A stretch of DNA of 64,000 nt from Prevotella sp. (GCA_017554105.1 JAFZIY010000015.1:124001-188000); one strand, 5' to 3'; shown: positions 43,381-53,208, counted from the first letter of the stretch. Numbers and translations are program-made. Notes: a model not told the origin generated them from the sequence alone.

Positions 43381-45383
43381 ATTACGTCCTCCTCTGGTTT
43401 GTCCTCTTCTATTACGAGGTTATCAATGATAAAGTTCTGTCTTTCCATCGTGTTCTTGCCCATATAGTACTCAAGAAGTTTCTGCACCTGGTCGGTCTTG
43501 TGCAGAGTGACCTGTTCGAGACGGATGTCGGGACCGATGAAACCGGCAAACTCATCGGGCGATATCTCGCCGAGACCCTTGAATCGTGTTATCTCTGGGT
43601 CTGGTCCGAGGTCGCTGATGGCTTGTAGTCGTTCCTCATCGCTATAGCAATAGCGCGTGATATAGTCGTTCTTTTTTCCTGTCGACTTCTCGTCAGCCTC
43701 CTCAATCACTTTCTTGTTCTTTATCTTTGCGCGCTTGGCACGAACACGGAACAGAGGTGTCTGAAGCACATAGACATGTCCTTTCTTTATAAGGTCGGGG
43801 AAGAACTGCAGGAAGAAAGTGATTGTGAGCAGTCGGATGTGCATGCCATCGACATCGGCATCGGTTGCCACTATCACCTTGTTATAGCGCAGTGAGTCGA
43901 GTCCGTCCTCTATGTCGAGTGCTGCCTGCAGCAGGTTGAACTCCTCGTTCTCATATACTACTTTCTTTGTTAGTCCGAAGGAGTTCAGAGGTTTGCCACG
44001 AAGTGAGAACACTGCCTGTGTGTTCACGTCTCGGCTCTTGGTGATGGAACCGCTTGCCGAGTCGCCCTCGGTGATGAATATGCATGTCTCTTCCTTGCGG
44101 TTGTTTTTCACATCGCTGTAGTGAATGCGGCAGTCGCGCAGTTTTCGGTTGTGAAGGTTGGCTTTCTTTGCCCGCTCGCGTGCCATCTTCGTCACGCCAG
44201 CCATTGCCTTACGCTCCTTCTCACTTTCCGAAATCTTCTGCAACATCAGTTCTGCGACGTCAGGATTCTTGTGAAGGAAGTTGTCCACTTCGTTCTTTAT
44301 GAAGTCGCCAACGTATTTATTCACACTCACACCGTTAGGACTCATGGTCAGTGAACCGAGTTTAATCTTTGTCTGACTCTCGAACATCGGCTCCTCCACA
44401 TTTACGGCAATGGCTGCCACCAGACCGTTACGTATATCGCCGAACTCGAAGTTCTTGCCTGAGAAATCCTTTATCGTACGTGCTATATGCTCCTTGAACG
44501 CACTCTGATGGGTACCGCCCTGTGTGGTATGCTGTCCGTTTACGAACGAGTGGTACTCCTCGCCGTACTGGTTAGTGTGCGTGAATGCTATCTCAATGTC
44601 CTCGCCCTTGAGATGTATGATAGGATAAATTCCGTCATTGGTCATGTTGTCGGAGAGCAGGTCTTTCAGTCCGTTGCGACTCTGAATCCTGCGTCCATTG
44701 TACATTATGATGAGGCCTGTGTTCAGGTAGGTATAGTTCCTGAGCATCGTCTCCACGATATCGTCATGGAAATGGTAGTTCTTGAACAGTTCGGGGTCTG
44801 GCTCGAAGAATATGTATGTACCGTTCTCGTCTTGTGTCTTCTCTGTGGTGTCGTCCTTCATCTCTCCTTTCTTGAACACCACTGAGCGTACCTTTCCATC
44901 GCGATAACTGCTTGCCTCGAAGTGCGCACTCAGTGCATTCACCGCCTTAACACCCACACCATTCAGTCCGACGCTTTTCTTGAAGGCCTTGGAGTCATAC
45001 TTTCCACCGGTGTTGAGCACGCTGACAGCCTCGATGAGTTTGCCTTGCGGTATGCCACGACCATAGTCGCGCACCGATACGCGCAGTCCATCCTCCACGT
45101 CAACCTCAATCCTTTTGCCCGCATTCATCTTGAACTCGTCGATGGAGTTGTCAATAACCTCCTTCAGTAAGACATATATACCATCCTCGGCCATTGAGCC
45201 GTCGCCCAGTCGTCCGATATACATACCAGGACGTGTCCTGACGTGCTCCATGTCAGAGAGGTGCTTGATATTCTCTTCGTCGTACTGGACAGCTCCCTCG
45301 TCCCCCCCGGCGGGAGGATTTCCAAACATCATGTTGTCGTCTGTTTTTTCTTTTCCGATTATGTTATCTTCGTTTTCTGCCAT
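43377..45383 (-). CDS. parE: DNA topoisomerase IV subunit B (ParE type)
   Basis: The ATPase subunit of a type IIA topoisomerase, 668 residues. GHKL motifs: [37 protein letters not shown]; transducer region [19 protein letters not shown] motifs [11 protein letters not shown] and [13 protein letters not shown]. The TOPRIM motif EGDSASG, instead of EGDSAGG, marks it as the ParE-like rather than the GyrB paralogue in Bacteroidetes. An extra acidic, unstructured N-terminus (about 35 residues) precedes the ATPase domain. The parC partner is not in this window. coaD and ybeY follow; coaD overlaps the stop. Confidence 0.92.
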   Translation of the reverse strand: MAENEDNIIGKEKTDDNMMFGNPPAGGDEGAVQYDEENIKHLSDMEHVRTRPGMYIGRLGDGSMAEDGIYVLLKEVIDNSIDEFKMNAGKRIEVDVEDGLRVSVRDYGRGIPQGKLIEAVSVLNTGGKYDSKAFKKSVGLNGVGVKAVNALSAHFEASSYRDGKVRSVVFKKGEMKDDTTEKTQDENGTYIFFEPDPELFKNYHFHDDIVETMLRNYTYLNTGLIIMYNGRRIQSRNGLKDLLSDNMTNDGIYPIIHLKGEDIEIAFTHTNQYGEEYHSFVNGQHTTQGGTHQSAFKEHIARTIKDFSGKNFEFGDIRNGLVAAIAVNVEEPMFESQTKIKLGSLTMSPNGVSVNKYVGDFIKNEVDNFLHKNPDVAELMLQKISESEKERKAMAGVTKMARERAKKANLHNRKLRDCRIHYSDVKNNRKEETCIFITEGDSASGSITKSRDVNTQAVFSLRGKPLNSFGLTKKVVYENEEFNLLQAALDIEDGLDSLRYNKVIVATDADVDGMHIRLLTITFFLQFFPDLIKKGHVYVLQTPLFRVRAKRAKIKNKKVIEEADEKSTGKKNDYITRYCYSDEERLQAISDLGPDPEITRFKGLGEISPDEFAGFIGPDIRLEQVTLHKTDQVQKLLEYYMGKNTMERQNFIIDNLVIEEDKPEEDVI

Positions 45384-45421
45384 ATATGTTTATTCTATTT
45401 TCTTTTATTAGTGTTCCAACT

Positions 45422-45453
45422 CTCCTCCCTCTGGGAGGGGATGGGGGTGGGTT
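45422..45453. repeat. CCCTCCC/GGGAGGG repeat between parE and the GNAT genes
   Basis: CTCCTCCCTCTGGGAGGGG plus GGGGTGGG sits between the parE start and the end of the acetyltransferase gene. Same family as at 40.7, 43.3 and 55.7 kb. Confidence 0.75.
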
Positions 45454-45454
45454 C

Positions 45455-46591
45455 TTATATCATCTTACTGAAGCACCTCAGTCTTCTGTGATAGTCAGCC
45501 TCCAGATATTGCCATTGTCCCAGCATGTGCTCGTTGGTCTCCATCTGAGGCATTGCCTCCGCCCACTTGAACCCGTAGGCTTGGTACTGGCGTATCAGGT
45601 CGTTGAAGATAAGAGCGTTGGCACCTTTCGAACGATACTCTGGCAGCACTCCGATGAGTAGCATATCCACCGTGTCGGCATGTTTCCACTTTATGGCGTT
45701 GAGCAATCGCAACCATGTGAAAGGCAGCAACCGTCCGTTACGACTCTTCCGCATGGCATAGGTCAGAGAGGGGAAGGTAATGCCGAAGCCCACCATCTTG
45801 TCATTCTCGTTGCCATCCATTATCACACTGATAAGATTCAGGTCGGCGATGCGGATATATTGGTCAACCAACTGGTCCACTTTGCTTTCCGTAAGGGGAG
45901 CAAATCCATACAGGTTGTTGTATGTCGTGTTCAGCATCTTGAACACATCACGTCCGTAGCCTTGCTTCAGCAGTTCGTGACGTGTCAGTTTATGCACGTG
46001 CAGGTTATAGCGTTTACCCACCATCTCAGCCACCTTGGCGAACCTGTCGGGCACTTTCTCAGGCACCTTCACGCGACATTGTACGTAGTCGTTGTCTTTC
46101 TTGAACCCCATTTGCTCCATATGCTTGGGGTAGTAGGGGTAGTTGTAACTAGCGTACATCGTGCCATACTCCTCGAATCCCTCGATGAGCATTCCCTCGC
46201 GGTCGGTGTCGGCAAACCCCATGGGGCCCGTCATCTTGGTCATCCCACGCTCTTTGCCCCAGTCCTCAACTGTCTGCAGCAACGCCTTAGACACTTCCAG
46301 GTCGTCGATGAAGTCGAACCATCCGTATCTTACTACTTTTTTCTCCCAACGCTTGTTGGCGGCATGATTGATGATTGCCGCCACGCGTCCCACGGGCTTA
46401 CCGTCCTTATAGGCTATAAAGTAGTCTGCGTCGCACTGCTCGAACGAAGCATTTTTCTTCTTGTCGAGGTTATTTAGTTCGTCAAAGTAAAGATATGGAA
46501 CATCATTAGGATCGTCCCTGTATAGGTCATACCTGAATTGTATGAATCTCTTCAGACCTTTCTTGTCGGTAACCTTTTCTATCTGTATCAT
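45455..46591 (-). CDS. GNAT-fold protein, paralogue B
   Basis: A 378-residue cytosolic protein of a Bacteroidetes-wide GNAT-like family. It opens IQFRYDLYRDDPNDVPYL, has DYFIAYKDGKPVGRVAAIIN, a typical GNAT beta-bulge strand, in the first third, and LLIGVLPEYRSKGANALIF as acetyl-CoA loop (R-x-x-G-A) near residue 320. The substrate is unknown. It starts within the stop of its upstream paralogue (ATGA overlap at 46588-46591) and shares roughly half its residues with it by eye, so the pair came from a duplication. Confidence 0.8.
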   Translation of the reverse strand: MIQIEKVTDKKGLKRFIQFRYDLYRDDPNDVPYLYFDELNNLDKKKNASFEQCDADYFIAYKDGKPVGRVAAIINHAANKRWEKKVVRYGWFDFIDDLEVSKALLQTVEDWGKERGMTKMTGPMGFADTDREGMLIEGFEEYGTMYASYNYPYYPKHMEQMGFKKDNDYVQCRVKVPEKVPDRFAKVAEMVGKRYNLHVHKLTRHELLKQGYGRDVFKMLNTTYNNLYGFAPLTESKVDQLVDQYIRIADLNLISVIMDGNENDKMVGFGITFPSLTYAMRKSRNGRLLPFTWLRLLNAIKWKHADTVDMLLIGVLPEYRSKGANALIFNDLIRQYQAYGFKWAEAMPQMETNEHMLGQWQYLEADYHRRLRCFSKMI

Positions 46592-47736
46592 AGTATTTTT
46601 TTAAAGCATCTTCTACTTTTGTGATGTATAGGATTGAGTGCTTGCCATTGCGCCTGGACATTCTCGTTGGTCTCCATCTCCACCTGGCTCTCTCCCCATT
46701 CATATCCGTATTTCTGATACCATGGAATGAGGTCGGCGAACATCAGCGCGTTGGCTCCCTTGCTGCGGTATTCAGGCTTCACGCCTATCAGAAGCAGGTC
46801 AACAATCTTCGTCTTGCCGAACTTCAGAGCCATCAGCACATGCCACCATCCGAACGGCATCAGTCTTCCGCGGCGGCATTTCTGCAATGCACGTGCCAGC
46901 GACGGTATGGTAATACCTATTCCTATCAGTTCGTGGTCGGGGGTGTTCCAGTCTTCTATGCCTGTAACAAGGTTGAAATCGACGAGCGGCATCCACATGT
47001 CAAGATACTGCTTTATCTGTCTGTCGCTCATCTCACTGTAACCGTAGAGGTCCTTGAACGTGTCGTTGATGAGGTGGAACATCTTCAGGCCGTAACCGCC
47101 TTTATATACCTCCTTCTTCGTGAATTTCTTCACGTGCAGGTTATAGCGTTTCTCCACCATCTGGGCAATCTTGGAATACTTCTCGGGAACGGTATCAGGC
47201 ACAATCAGTTTGAACTCCACGTAGTCGTTGTCCTTTTCCCATCCGCCCAGACGTTCCATATGCTCGGGATAGTAAGGATAGTTATATATCGTAGCCATTG
47301 TGCCCAGTTGGTCGAAGCCCCATGTGAGCATGCCCTCGGGGTCCATGTCGGTGAAGCCCAGCGGACCCACCACCTGCTTCATGCCATGTTCGCGACCATA
47401 GTCCTCGACTGCCTTGAGCAGAGCGCCGGACACCTCGATGTCGTCGATGAAGTCAATCCATCCGAAGCGTACACTCTTGTTCCCCCATTTCTCGTTAGCC
47501 CTTTTATTGATTATGGCAACCACGCGCCCCACTATCTTTCCCTCCTTATAGGCGAGGAAAAACTCAGCGTCGCAGAACTCGAACGCCGCATTCTTGTCTT
47601 TGCTGAAGGTATTCCAGTCGTCAAGGAACAGCGTCGGGGTGTCATATTTGTTGCCTTTGTACAAGTCATAGTGAAAGTCAATAAAGGCTTTCAGTTCTTT
47701 CTTTGTGGCAACTTTCTTAATCTCTACGTTTGACAT
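46588..47736 (-). CDS. GNAT-fold protein, paralogue A
   Basis: A 382-residue protein starting at the ATG at 47736 (MSNVEIKKVATKKELKAFI); the longer frame adds 19 residues of leader. Same architecture as paralogue B: FHYDLYKGNKYDTPTL, EFFLAYKEGKIVGRVVAIIN, and LLIGVKPEYRSKGANALMF. The matching mid-protein GPLGFTDMDPEGML aligns with GPMGFADTDREGML in B. A strong promoter lies 98 nt upstream. Functions in these paralogues may differ, but both keep the acetyl-CoA loop. Confidence 0.8.
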   Translation of the reverse strand: MSNVEIKKVATKKELKAFIDFHYDLYKGNKYDTPTLFLDDWNTFSKDKNAAFEFCDAEFFLAYKEGKIVGRVVAIINKRANEKWGNKSVRFGWIDFIDDIEVSGALLKAVEDYGREHGMKQVVGPLGFTDMDPEGMLTWGFDQLGTMATIYNYPYYPEHMERLGGWEKDNDYVEFKLIVPDTVPEKYSKIAQMVEKRYNLHVKKFTKKEVYKGGYGLKMFHLINDTFKDLYGYSEMSDRQIKQYLDMWMPLVDFNLVTGIEDWNTPDHELIGIGITIPSLARALQKCRRGRLMPFGWWHVLMALKFGKTKIVDLLLIGVKPEYRSKGANALMFADLIPWYQKYGYEWGESQVEMETNENVQAQWQALNPIHHKSRRCFKKIL

Positions 47737-47833
47737 AAGCCTTCTGTTAAATATAATGGCATAGTTACTAATATCAGGGGCAGAACAAAACAAGTGTTTT
47801 TTATGCCGAGATAAAGTAATTTCGCAGTTGCTG

Positions 47834-47864
47834 CAAAGTTACTAAAAAACTTGTTAATCACAAA
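47834..47864 (-). promoter_or_regulatory. Promoter of the GNAT paralogue pair
   Basis: On the minus strand TTTG (47861-47864), 19 nt, TAACTTTG (47834-47841). Both elements are exact. The leader is about 90 nt. Confidence 0.7.
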
Positions 47865-47991
47865 AAAATAGGATTACAAACGTGTTTTTTTGTTTTCTTG
47901 CATGTCGAAAGATGGTTAATGGGAATGCAAGAGATATCCTTTTGGAGAGTCATTAGCCACAAATCACTTTCCAAAAGATGTCATATGGTGG

Positions 47992-48013
47992 AACAAAGTT
48001 AATAAGATTGTTA
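47992..48013. repeat. Single copy of the 22-bp repeat
   Basis: One unit starting AACAAAGTTAATAAGATTG, then AAGCC, in the gap between the LOG gene and the GNAT genes. Upstream of it (about 47895-47985) is text like the CCGAAAG repeats at 13.0 kb. Nothing coding was seen in this 328-bp gap. Confidence 0.85.
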
Positions 48014-48064
48014 AGCCTCTTGGAAGCTATTGTAAATCAAAGAGTTATGAAGTGCTGAAAAAGG

Positions 48065-48601
48065 TCATTCAAGACCAAGCAGGTTCTGTATCTCTTTGAG
48101 GCTTCCTGCAACCTTAATCTGGTCGCTATATGTGCCGCGCATCATGCCACGATGTTGCAAGTCGTCGAGCATTTCTATGAGTTTATCCCAGAAACCGTTC
48201 ATATTGTATAGAATAACTTGCTTGTGATGATAGCCGATAGTTGCCGCTGCCGCCACGGTGAACACCTCATCGAGTGTGCCGATGCCGCCCGGCAGTGCTA
48301 TGATAACGTCACTGTGGGTGAGCAGGAGGTCCTTGCGGTCGCTGAGATTGTCGCAGTGTATCGCCACGTCAACATAATCGCTGACGCGTCCGTTCTTCTC
48401 AATGATGGTTGGAATGATGCCGATGTTCATGCCGCCTGCATCGTGGCAAGCCTGTGCGATGTGTTCCATGAGTCCCATGTTGCACCCTCCGAACACCACA
48501 GAATGTCTGTTTCTTCCTATCCATTCACCTAGTTCATGAGTCAGTTTGAAGAAACTCTCGTCGATATTATTGTTAGCGCTGCAAAATATACCTATGTTCA
48601 T
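48065..48601 (-). CDS. LOG family protein (TIGR00730-type nucleotide phosphoribohydrolase)
   Basis: A 178-residue Rossmann-fold protein of the LOG family, which releases free bases from nucleoside 5'-monophosphates (known for cytokinin activation in plants and for AMP or GMP cleavage in some bacterial relatives). Motifs: IGIFCSANNNIDESF at the start, VVFGGCNMGLME, the ligand site SDRKDLLLTHSDVII and ALPGGIGTLDEVF (the PGGxGTxxE signature). The substrate here is unknown. A TACTTTTG element at 48728-48735 on its strand may be the promoter. Confidence 0.9.
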   Translation of the reverse strand: MNIGIFCSANNNIDESFFKLTHELGEWIGRNRHSVVFGGCNMGLMEHIAQACHDAGGMNIGIIPTIIEKNGRVSDYVDVAIHCDNLSDRKDLLLTHSDVIIALPGGIGTLDEVFTVAAAATIGYHHKQVILYNMNGFWDKLIEMLDDLQHRGMMRGTYSDQIKVAGSLKEIQNLLGLE

Positions 48602-48941
48602 GGTTTTTGTTGTTTGGGCTACTCCCTATCCAATTCTACTCTTCGGCCGGCGACCGTTGGTTCCGAAAGGAAGGGAGTTTGCTGTTTGACGGGTTAGGAA
48701 ATCCTTCTATCCGTCTGTTTTGCGCTGCAAAAGTACAAAAATATTTAATAATAATACTATAAATGCCAAAAAATCAGTACCTTTGCACCCGAAATTCAGT
48801 TTCAGGATTCAAGAAAAGCAGAAGTTTAGGCAGAAAAGGCATTAAGGAGCGTGTTTTGCTCTGGGTGGTAATGCGAGTAAGGTGGTGTCTGGACATTTGC
48901 ACTTCTTTACTCCTAAACCTCTAATTATCACGTAACAAACA
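48602..48941. other. Intergenic region between LOG and DEAD-box genes
   Basis: A 340-bp divergent gap. It holds TACTTTTG on the minus strand (48728-48735) and TACCTTTG on the plus strand (48778-48785), followed by a leader of about 150 nt before the helicase ATG. GACGGGTTAGGA can pair imperfectly with TTCTATCCGTC near 48695-48715. No small gene was recognised. Confidence 0.5.
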
Positions 48942-50807
48942 ATGAAGACATTTGAAGAATTAGGCGTAAGCGAAGAGATTCGCCGCGCCATTGAAGAGAT
49001 GGGTTTCGAAAAACCGATGCCCGTCCAGGAAGAAGTTATCCCCTTTTTATTGGGAACGAGAAATGATGTTATTGCACTTGCACAGACAGGAACGGGTAAG
49101 ACAGCGGCATTTGGAATTCCATTGTTGCAACGCATAGATACCCGTATCCAGCAGACTCAGGCCATAGTGCTCTCACCGACGCGTGAGTTATGCCTGCAGA
49201 TTGCCGACGACTTGAAAGACTTCTCGAAGTATGTTCCCGACGTTCATGTGATTCCCGTATATGGAGGAGCGAACATAGAGACGCAGATACGTCAGTTGAA
49301 GAAAGGTGTGCATATCATAGTGGCAACACCGGGACGACTCATCGACCTTATGAACCGCGGTGTTGCGAAACTTGGTGCCGTGTGCAATGTGGTGCTCGAT
49401 GAGGCCGACGAGATGCTCAACATGGGTTTCTCAGAGGACCTGAACACCATTCTCGCAGGTGTGCCGGAGGAACGTAATACCCTGCTTTTCTCCGCTACTA
49501 TGAGCAAGGAGATAGAGAAGATAGCGCGAACATATCTCCACGACCCGAAGGAAATCGTGGTGGGAAGTCGCAACGAGGGAGCGGAGAACGTAAACCACAT
49601 ATACTATATGGTGAGCGCAAAGGACAAGTATCTCGCCCTGAAGCGAATAGTTGACTTCCATCCACGTATCTTCGCCATCATATTCTGTCGTACAAAGGTG
49701 GAGACTCAGGAGATTGCAGACAAACTGATAAAGGACGGTTACAACGCAGAGTCGCTGCACGGAGACCTCTCACAGCAGCAGCGCGATCTCACGATGCAGA
49801 AGTTCCGCCAGCATCTGACGCAACTTCTCGTTGCCACCGACGTGGCAGCGCGTGGACTTGATGTTGACGACCTCACACATGTCATCAACTATGGTATGCC
49901 CGATGACATCGAGAACTATATCCACCGCTCTGGACGTACGGGACGAGCAGGAAAGAAGGGAACGAGCATTGCTATCGTTCACACCCGTGAGAAGAGCAAG
50001 ATACGCCAGGTGGAAAGACAACTCGGCAAGGAGTTTGTGGCTGGCGAGATGCCCACACCCCAGGAGATATGCAAGAAACAACTTTACAAGGTGATGGACC
50101 AGATAGTGAAGACCGATGTCGATGAGGCTCAGATAGAACCGTTCCTGCAGGACATCAGTCGCTTCTTTGAGTTCATCGACAAGGAGGACTTGATAAAGAA
50201 GATTGTCAGTGTGGAGTTTGGTAAGTTCCTTGCTTACTATGCCGATGCACCCGAGATACGTATTGAGACAGGAAAGAAAGAGCGCTCTGAGGGAAAGAAA
50301 GACCGCAAGGAGCGTGGCAAGGGAGGTCGTCGTCAAGCCGAAGAGGGCTACCGCCGACTCTTCATCAACCTCGGAAAGAAGGATGGTTTCTATCCTGGCG
50401 AGGTGATGCAGTTCATCAATCGCAACGTGAAAGGGCGCGTGGCAGTGGGACATATCGACCTTCAGAACACCTTCTCGTTCATTGAGGTACCGCAGGAGGA
50501 TGCCGAGCGCGTGATGAACGGACTCACGGGAACCGTGTTCAAAGGGCGTGATGTACGCTGTAACGATGCCGATGAAGGTGGAAAATCGCCCATTTCATCG
50601 AAAAAAGCATTCGAACCGCATGGTAAGAAACGTGACTTCCGTCCCAGTCGTAGCCGTGACGATTGGCAGCAGCCGAAGCGAGAGAAGCAGACAAAGTTCA
50701 AGAAGGAAGACTGGATGAAGTTCCTCAATCCTGACAAACTGAAAGGAGACATCCCTGACTTCAGTGAGGAAGGTTGGGCACGTCGCCGTCCGAAGAAAAA
50801 GAAGTAG
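48942..50807 (+). CDS. deaD: DEAD-box ATP-dependent RNA helicase with C-terminal RNA-binding domain
   Basis: A 621-residue RNA helicase. All core motifs are present: Q-motif region EEMGFEKPMPVQ, I AQTGTGKTAAFG, Ia PTRELCLQ, II VLDEADEML, III FSATMS, and VI HRSGRTGRAG. After the two RecA domains (to about 370) comes a linker and a DbpA-type RNA-binding domain (about 460-550: YRRLFINLGKKDGFYPGEVMQF), then a basic tail with many Arg, Lys and Gly. This is the CsdA/DeaD layout involved in ribosome assembly and cold adaptation. Its leader is long, as is common for cold-shock genes. A hairpin repeat follows its stop. Confidence 0.93.
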   Translation: MKTFEELGVSEEIRRAIEEMGFEKPMPVQEEVIPFLLGTRNDVIALAQTGTGKTAAFGIPLLQRIDTRIQQTQAIVLSPTRELCLQIADDLKDFSKYVPDVHVIPVYGGANIETQIRQLKKGVHIIVATPGRLIDLMNRGVAKLGAVCNVVLDEADEMLNMGFSEDLNTILAGVPEERNTLLFSATMSKEIEKIARTYLHDPKEIVVGSRNEGAENVNHIYYMVSAKDKYLALKRIVDFHPRIFAIIFCRTKVETQEIADKLIKDGYNAESLHGDLSQQQRDLTMQKFRQHLTQLLVATDVAARGLDVDDLTHVINYGMPDDIENYIHRSGRTGRAGKKGTSIAIVHTREKSKIRQVERQLGKEFVAGEMPTPQEICKKQLYKVMDQIVKTDVDEAQIEPFLQDISRFFEFIDKEDLIKKIVSVEFGKFLAYYADAPEIRIETGKKERSEGKKDRKERGKGGRRQAEEGYRRLFINLGKKDGFYPGEVMQFINRNVKGRVAVGHIDLQNTFSFIEVPQEDAERVMNGLTGTVFKGRDVRCNDADEGGKSPISSKKAFEPHGKKRDFRPSRSRDDWQQPKREKQTKFKKEDWMKFLNPDKLKGDIPDFSEEGWARRRPKKKK

Positions 50808-50925
50808 AGTTGGTCGTTTAGGAGTCTAGTCGTTTGGTCGTTTAGGAGTTAGGGGAAGTTACTGATTGTTGCTGGAATAATTCCTAAACGACCAACTTCC
50901 TAAACAACCAGACGACCAGACTAAA
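50808..50925. repeat. Hairpin repeat with GGTCGTTTAG units
   Basis: Right after the helicase stop, TTGGTCGTTTAGGAGTCTAG and TCGTTTGGTCGTTTAGGAGT (left arm, 50809-50851) are mirrored by CCTAAACGACCAACTTCC and TAAACAACCAGACGACCAGA (right arm, 50883-50922), with about 30 nt between. Layout matches the TTGACAAG hairpins, but the unit sequence is different. Confidence 0.85.
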
Positions 50926-50968
50926 ACTTAAAATGTTATAAAAACAACGGTAAATACAATATTTTTTT

Positions 50969-50976
50969 TACCTTTG
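50969..50976 (+). promoter_or_regulatory. -7 element of dapB
   Basis: TACCTTTG followed by CAGAG, 23 nt before the dapB ATG. No clear TTTG at the expected distance. Confidence 0.45.
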
Positions 50977-50999
50977 CAGAGTTTTAATTTTGAAATGAT

Positions 51000-51728
51000 A
51001 TGAAAATTGCATTGATAGGCCATGGCAAGATGGGAAAGATGATTGAGCAAATCGCTCTCAGCCGTGGCCATGAGATAGTAAGCATTATCGACATCGACAA
51101 TCAGCAGGATTTCGACAGCGAAGCGTTCGCAAGTGCTGATGTGGCGATAGAGTTCACCGCTCCGCAGGCTGCTTATGGCAATTTCCTTAAGGCTTTCGAG
51201 AAGAACGTTAAGGTGGTGAGTGGCTCTACAGGATGGATGAAGGACCATGCCGACGATGTCAAGAGATTCTGCAACGAGGAAGGAAAGACACTTTTCTGGG
51301 CAAGCAATTTCAGTGTGGGTGTTGCCATCTTCTCTGCCGTAAACCGCTATCTGGCAAAGATAATGAATGGTTTTCCACAGTATGACGCCCATATGGAGGA
51401 GACTCACCATATACATAAGATTGACGCGCCGAGCGGTACGGCCATCACACTTGCAGAGGGGATAATAGAGAACCTCGACCGAAAGGAGAGTTGGGTAAAA
51501 GGTCAGGAGAACCAGCCTTACGACCCTGCGACACTTCGCATCGACTCGCTGAGACGTGGTGAGGTGCCTGGTATCCATACCGTGCGCTATGACTCTGATG
51601 CCGACTGCATAACAATCACCCATGACGCACACTCGCGTCGCGGATTCGCTCTCGGTGCAGTGCTCGCTGCAGAATACACGAAAGACCATCAGGGATTGCT
51701 TACGATTGACGACATGTTTAATTTCTAG
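51000..51728 (+). CDS. dapB: 4-hydroxy-tetrahydrodipicolinate reductase
   Basis: DapB reduces 4-hydroxytetrahydrodipicolinate with NAD(P)H in the lysine and diaminopimelate pathway. The 242-residue product has the dinucleotide-binding MKIALIGHGKMGKMIEQ, a region VVSGSTGWMKDH, and the catalytic EETHHIHKIDAPSGTA with the conserved His-His and Lys. GHGKMG in place of GxxGxMG is typical of Bacteroidetes. lepB follows after 35 nt, probably in one transcript. Confidence 0.95.
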   Translation: MKIALIGHGKMGKMIEQIALSRGHEIVSIIDIDNQQDFDSEAFASADVAIEFTAPQAAYGNFLKAFEKNVKVVSGSTGWMKDHADDVKRFCNEEGKTLFWASNFSVGVAIFSAVNRYLAKIMNGFPQYDAHMEETHHIHKIDAPSGTAITLAEGIIENLDRKESWVKGQENQPYDPATLRIDSLRRGEVPGIHTVRYDSDADCITITHDAHSRRGFALGAVLAAEYTKDHQGLLTIDDMFNF

Positions 51729-51763
51729 GATAGTGAGAACCTATTCCGAAAAACGACGAAACA

Positions 51764-53200
51764 ATGATAGACAAACAGAAGAAAAAACTTAATATGAAGT
51801 GGCAATGGACGAAGTTCATTGTCGTAACAGTGCTTTTCCTCCTTTTCCTCTATTGGGTGAAGAGTTGGTGGGGCTTGCTTGTACTGCCATTCATTTTCGA
51901 TGCCTATATCACCAAGAAGATACGCTGGCAGTGGTGGAAAGACTATGAGGGTCCGATACGCTTCGCCATGTCGTGGGTTGACGCGCTGGTGTTCGCCCTT
52001 GTGGCAGTATATTTCATCAATCAGTTCTTCTTCCAGAACTACGTCATTCCTTCATCATCGCTCGAGAAGTCACTGCTGACAGGCGACTACCTCTTCGTGT
52101 CGAAGGTAAGTTACGGTCCGCGCATCCCGCAGACACCACTTACCATGCCTCTGACACAGCACACTCTGCCACTGTTTGAGTGCAAGTCGTACATCGAATG
52201 GCCGCATTGGGACTACCGTCGCGTGAAAGGCTTGGGCAATGTCGAACTCAATGATATCGTTGTTTTCAACTATCCTGCTGGTGACACCATCTGTTCTGCA
52301 TCTCAGTGGCAGGCTCAGGACTACTATCAGATGTGCTATTCCTATGGCTATCAGATATACAACAGTCCGGTGAATGTCGATTCCCTGACGGCTCAACAGC
52401 GGTGGGACTACTACCAGAAGGTATTCGCAACGGGTAGGGAATATATCCGTCAGGAGCGTAACACATACGGTGACATCGACTCACGACCCACCGACCGTCG
52501 TGAGAACTACGTGAAGCGATGTGTGGGACTGCCAGGACAGACACTGGAGATCAAGGACCGTATCGTATATGTTGACGGCAAGGCGAACAAGGAACCCGAC
52601 AATGTGCAATATACCTACATCGTGAAGAAACGTCAGGACTTCTCCGAAGAGATGATGCACGAGTTGGGAATAAGCATGGAAGACCTTACGAGTCTGAATC
52701 AGAATGGATATATGCCACTGACAAAACAGGCTGCCGACCAGTTGCGCAAGCGCACAGACCTCGTGGAGAGTGTCACGCTGAACACCGAGGCAGTCACGGG
52801 AGACCTATATCCTCTGAACGGAAACTACAAGTGGACTCGTGACAACTACGGTCCGATATGGATTCCGCAGAAGGGAAAGAGCATAAAACTCACGATGGAC
52901 AACATCGCCATCTATGAGCGACCGATACGTGTCTATGAGGAAAACGACCTGCAGGTGCGTGACGGTAAGATATTCATCAATGGCAAGGAGGCAAACGAAT
53001 ATACCTTCAAAATGGACTATTACTGGATGATGGGCGACAATCGCCACAACTCTGCCGACTCCCGTTACTGGGGTTTTGTGCCTGAAGACCACATTGTTGG
53101 CAAGCCAATATTCATCTGGTGGAGCAGTGACCCCGACCGACATGGCTTCTCCGGCATCCGCTGGAACAGACTGTTCAGGTGGGTGGATAATATTAAATAG
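51764..53200 (+). CDS. lepB: Signal peptidase I
   Basis: The enzyme that removes Sec signal peptides at the outer face of the inner membrane. It is 478 residues, long for the family because of insertions between the catalytic boxes, as in other Bacteroidetes. After an N-terminal membrane region, box B (IPSSSLEKSLLTGDYLF) holds the catalytic Ser and box D (ENYVKRCVGLPGQT) the catalytic Lys. Box E is MMGDNRHNSADSRYWGFV. A second in-frame ATG at 51794 is possible. A repeat hairpin and a degenerate paralogue follow. Confidence 0.94.
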   Translation: MIDKQKKKLNMKWQWTKFIVVTVLFLLFLYWVKSWWGLLVLPFIFDAYITKKIRWQWWKDYEGPIRFAMSWVDALVFALVAVYFINQFFFQNYVIPSSSLEKSLLTGDYLFVSKVSYGPRIPQTPLTMPLTQHTLPLFECKSYIEWPHWDYRRVKGLGNVELNDIVVFNYPAGDTICSASQWQAQDYYQMCYSYGYQIYNSPVNVDSLTAQQRWDYYQKVFATGREYIRQERNTYGDIDSRPTDRRENYVKRCVGLPGQTLEIKDRIVYVDGKANKEPDNVQYTYIVKKRQDFSEEMMHELGISMEDLTSLNQNGYMPLTKQAADQLRKRTDLVESVTLNTEAVTGDLYPLNGNYKWTRDNYGPIWIPQKGKSIKLTMDNIAIYERPIRVYEENDLQVRDGKIFINGKEANEYTFKMDYYWMMGDNRHNSADSRYWGFVPEDHIVGKPIFIWWSSDPDRHGFSGIRWNRLFRWVDNIK

Positions 53201-53208
53201 TTATTTAG

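Noticed and set aside
46621..47733. A 370-codon plus-strand frame opposite GNAT paralogue A
   Set aside because: Mirrors the reading frame of a real gene, very rich in His and Val as antisense frames often are, and no promoter or start context fits.
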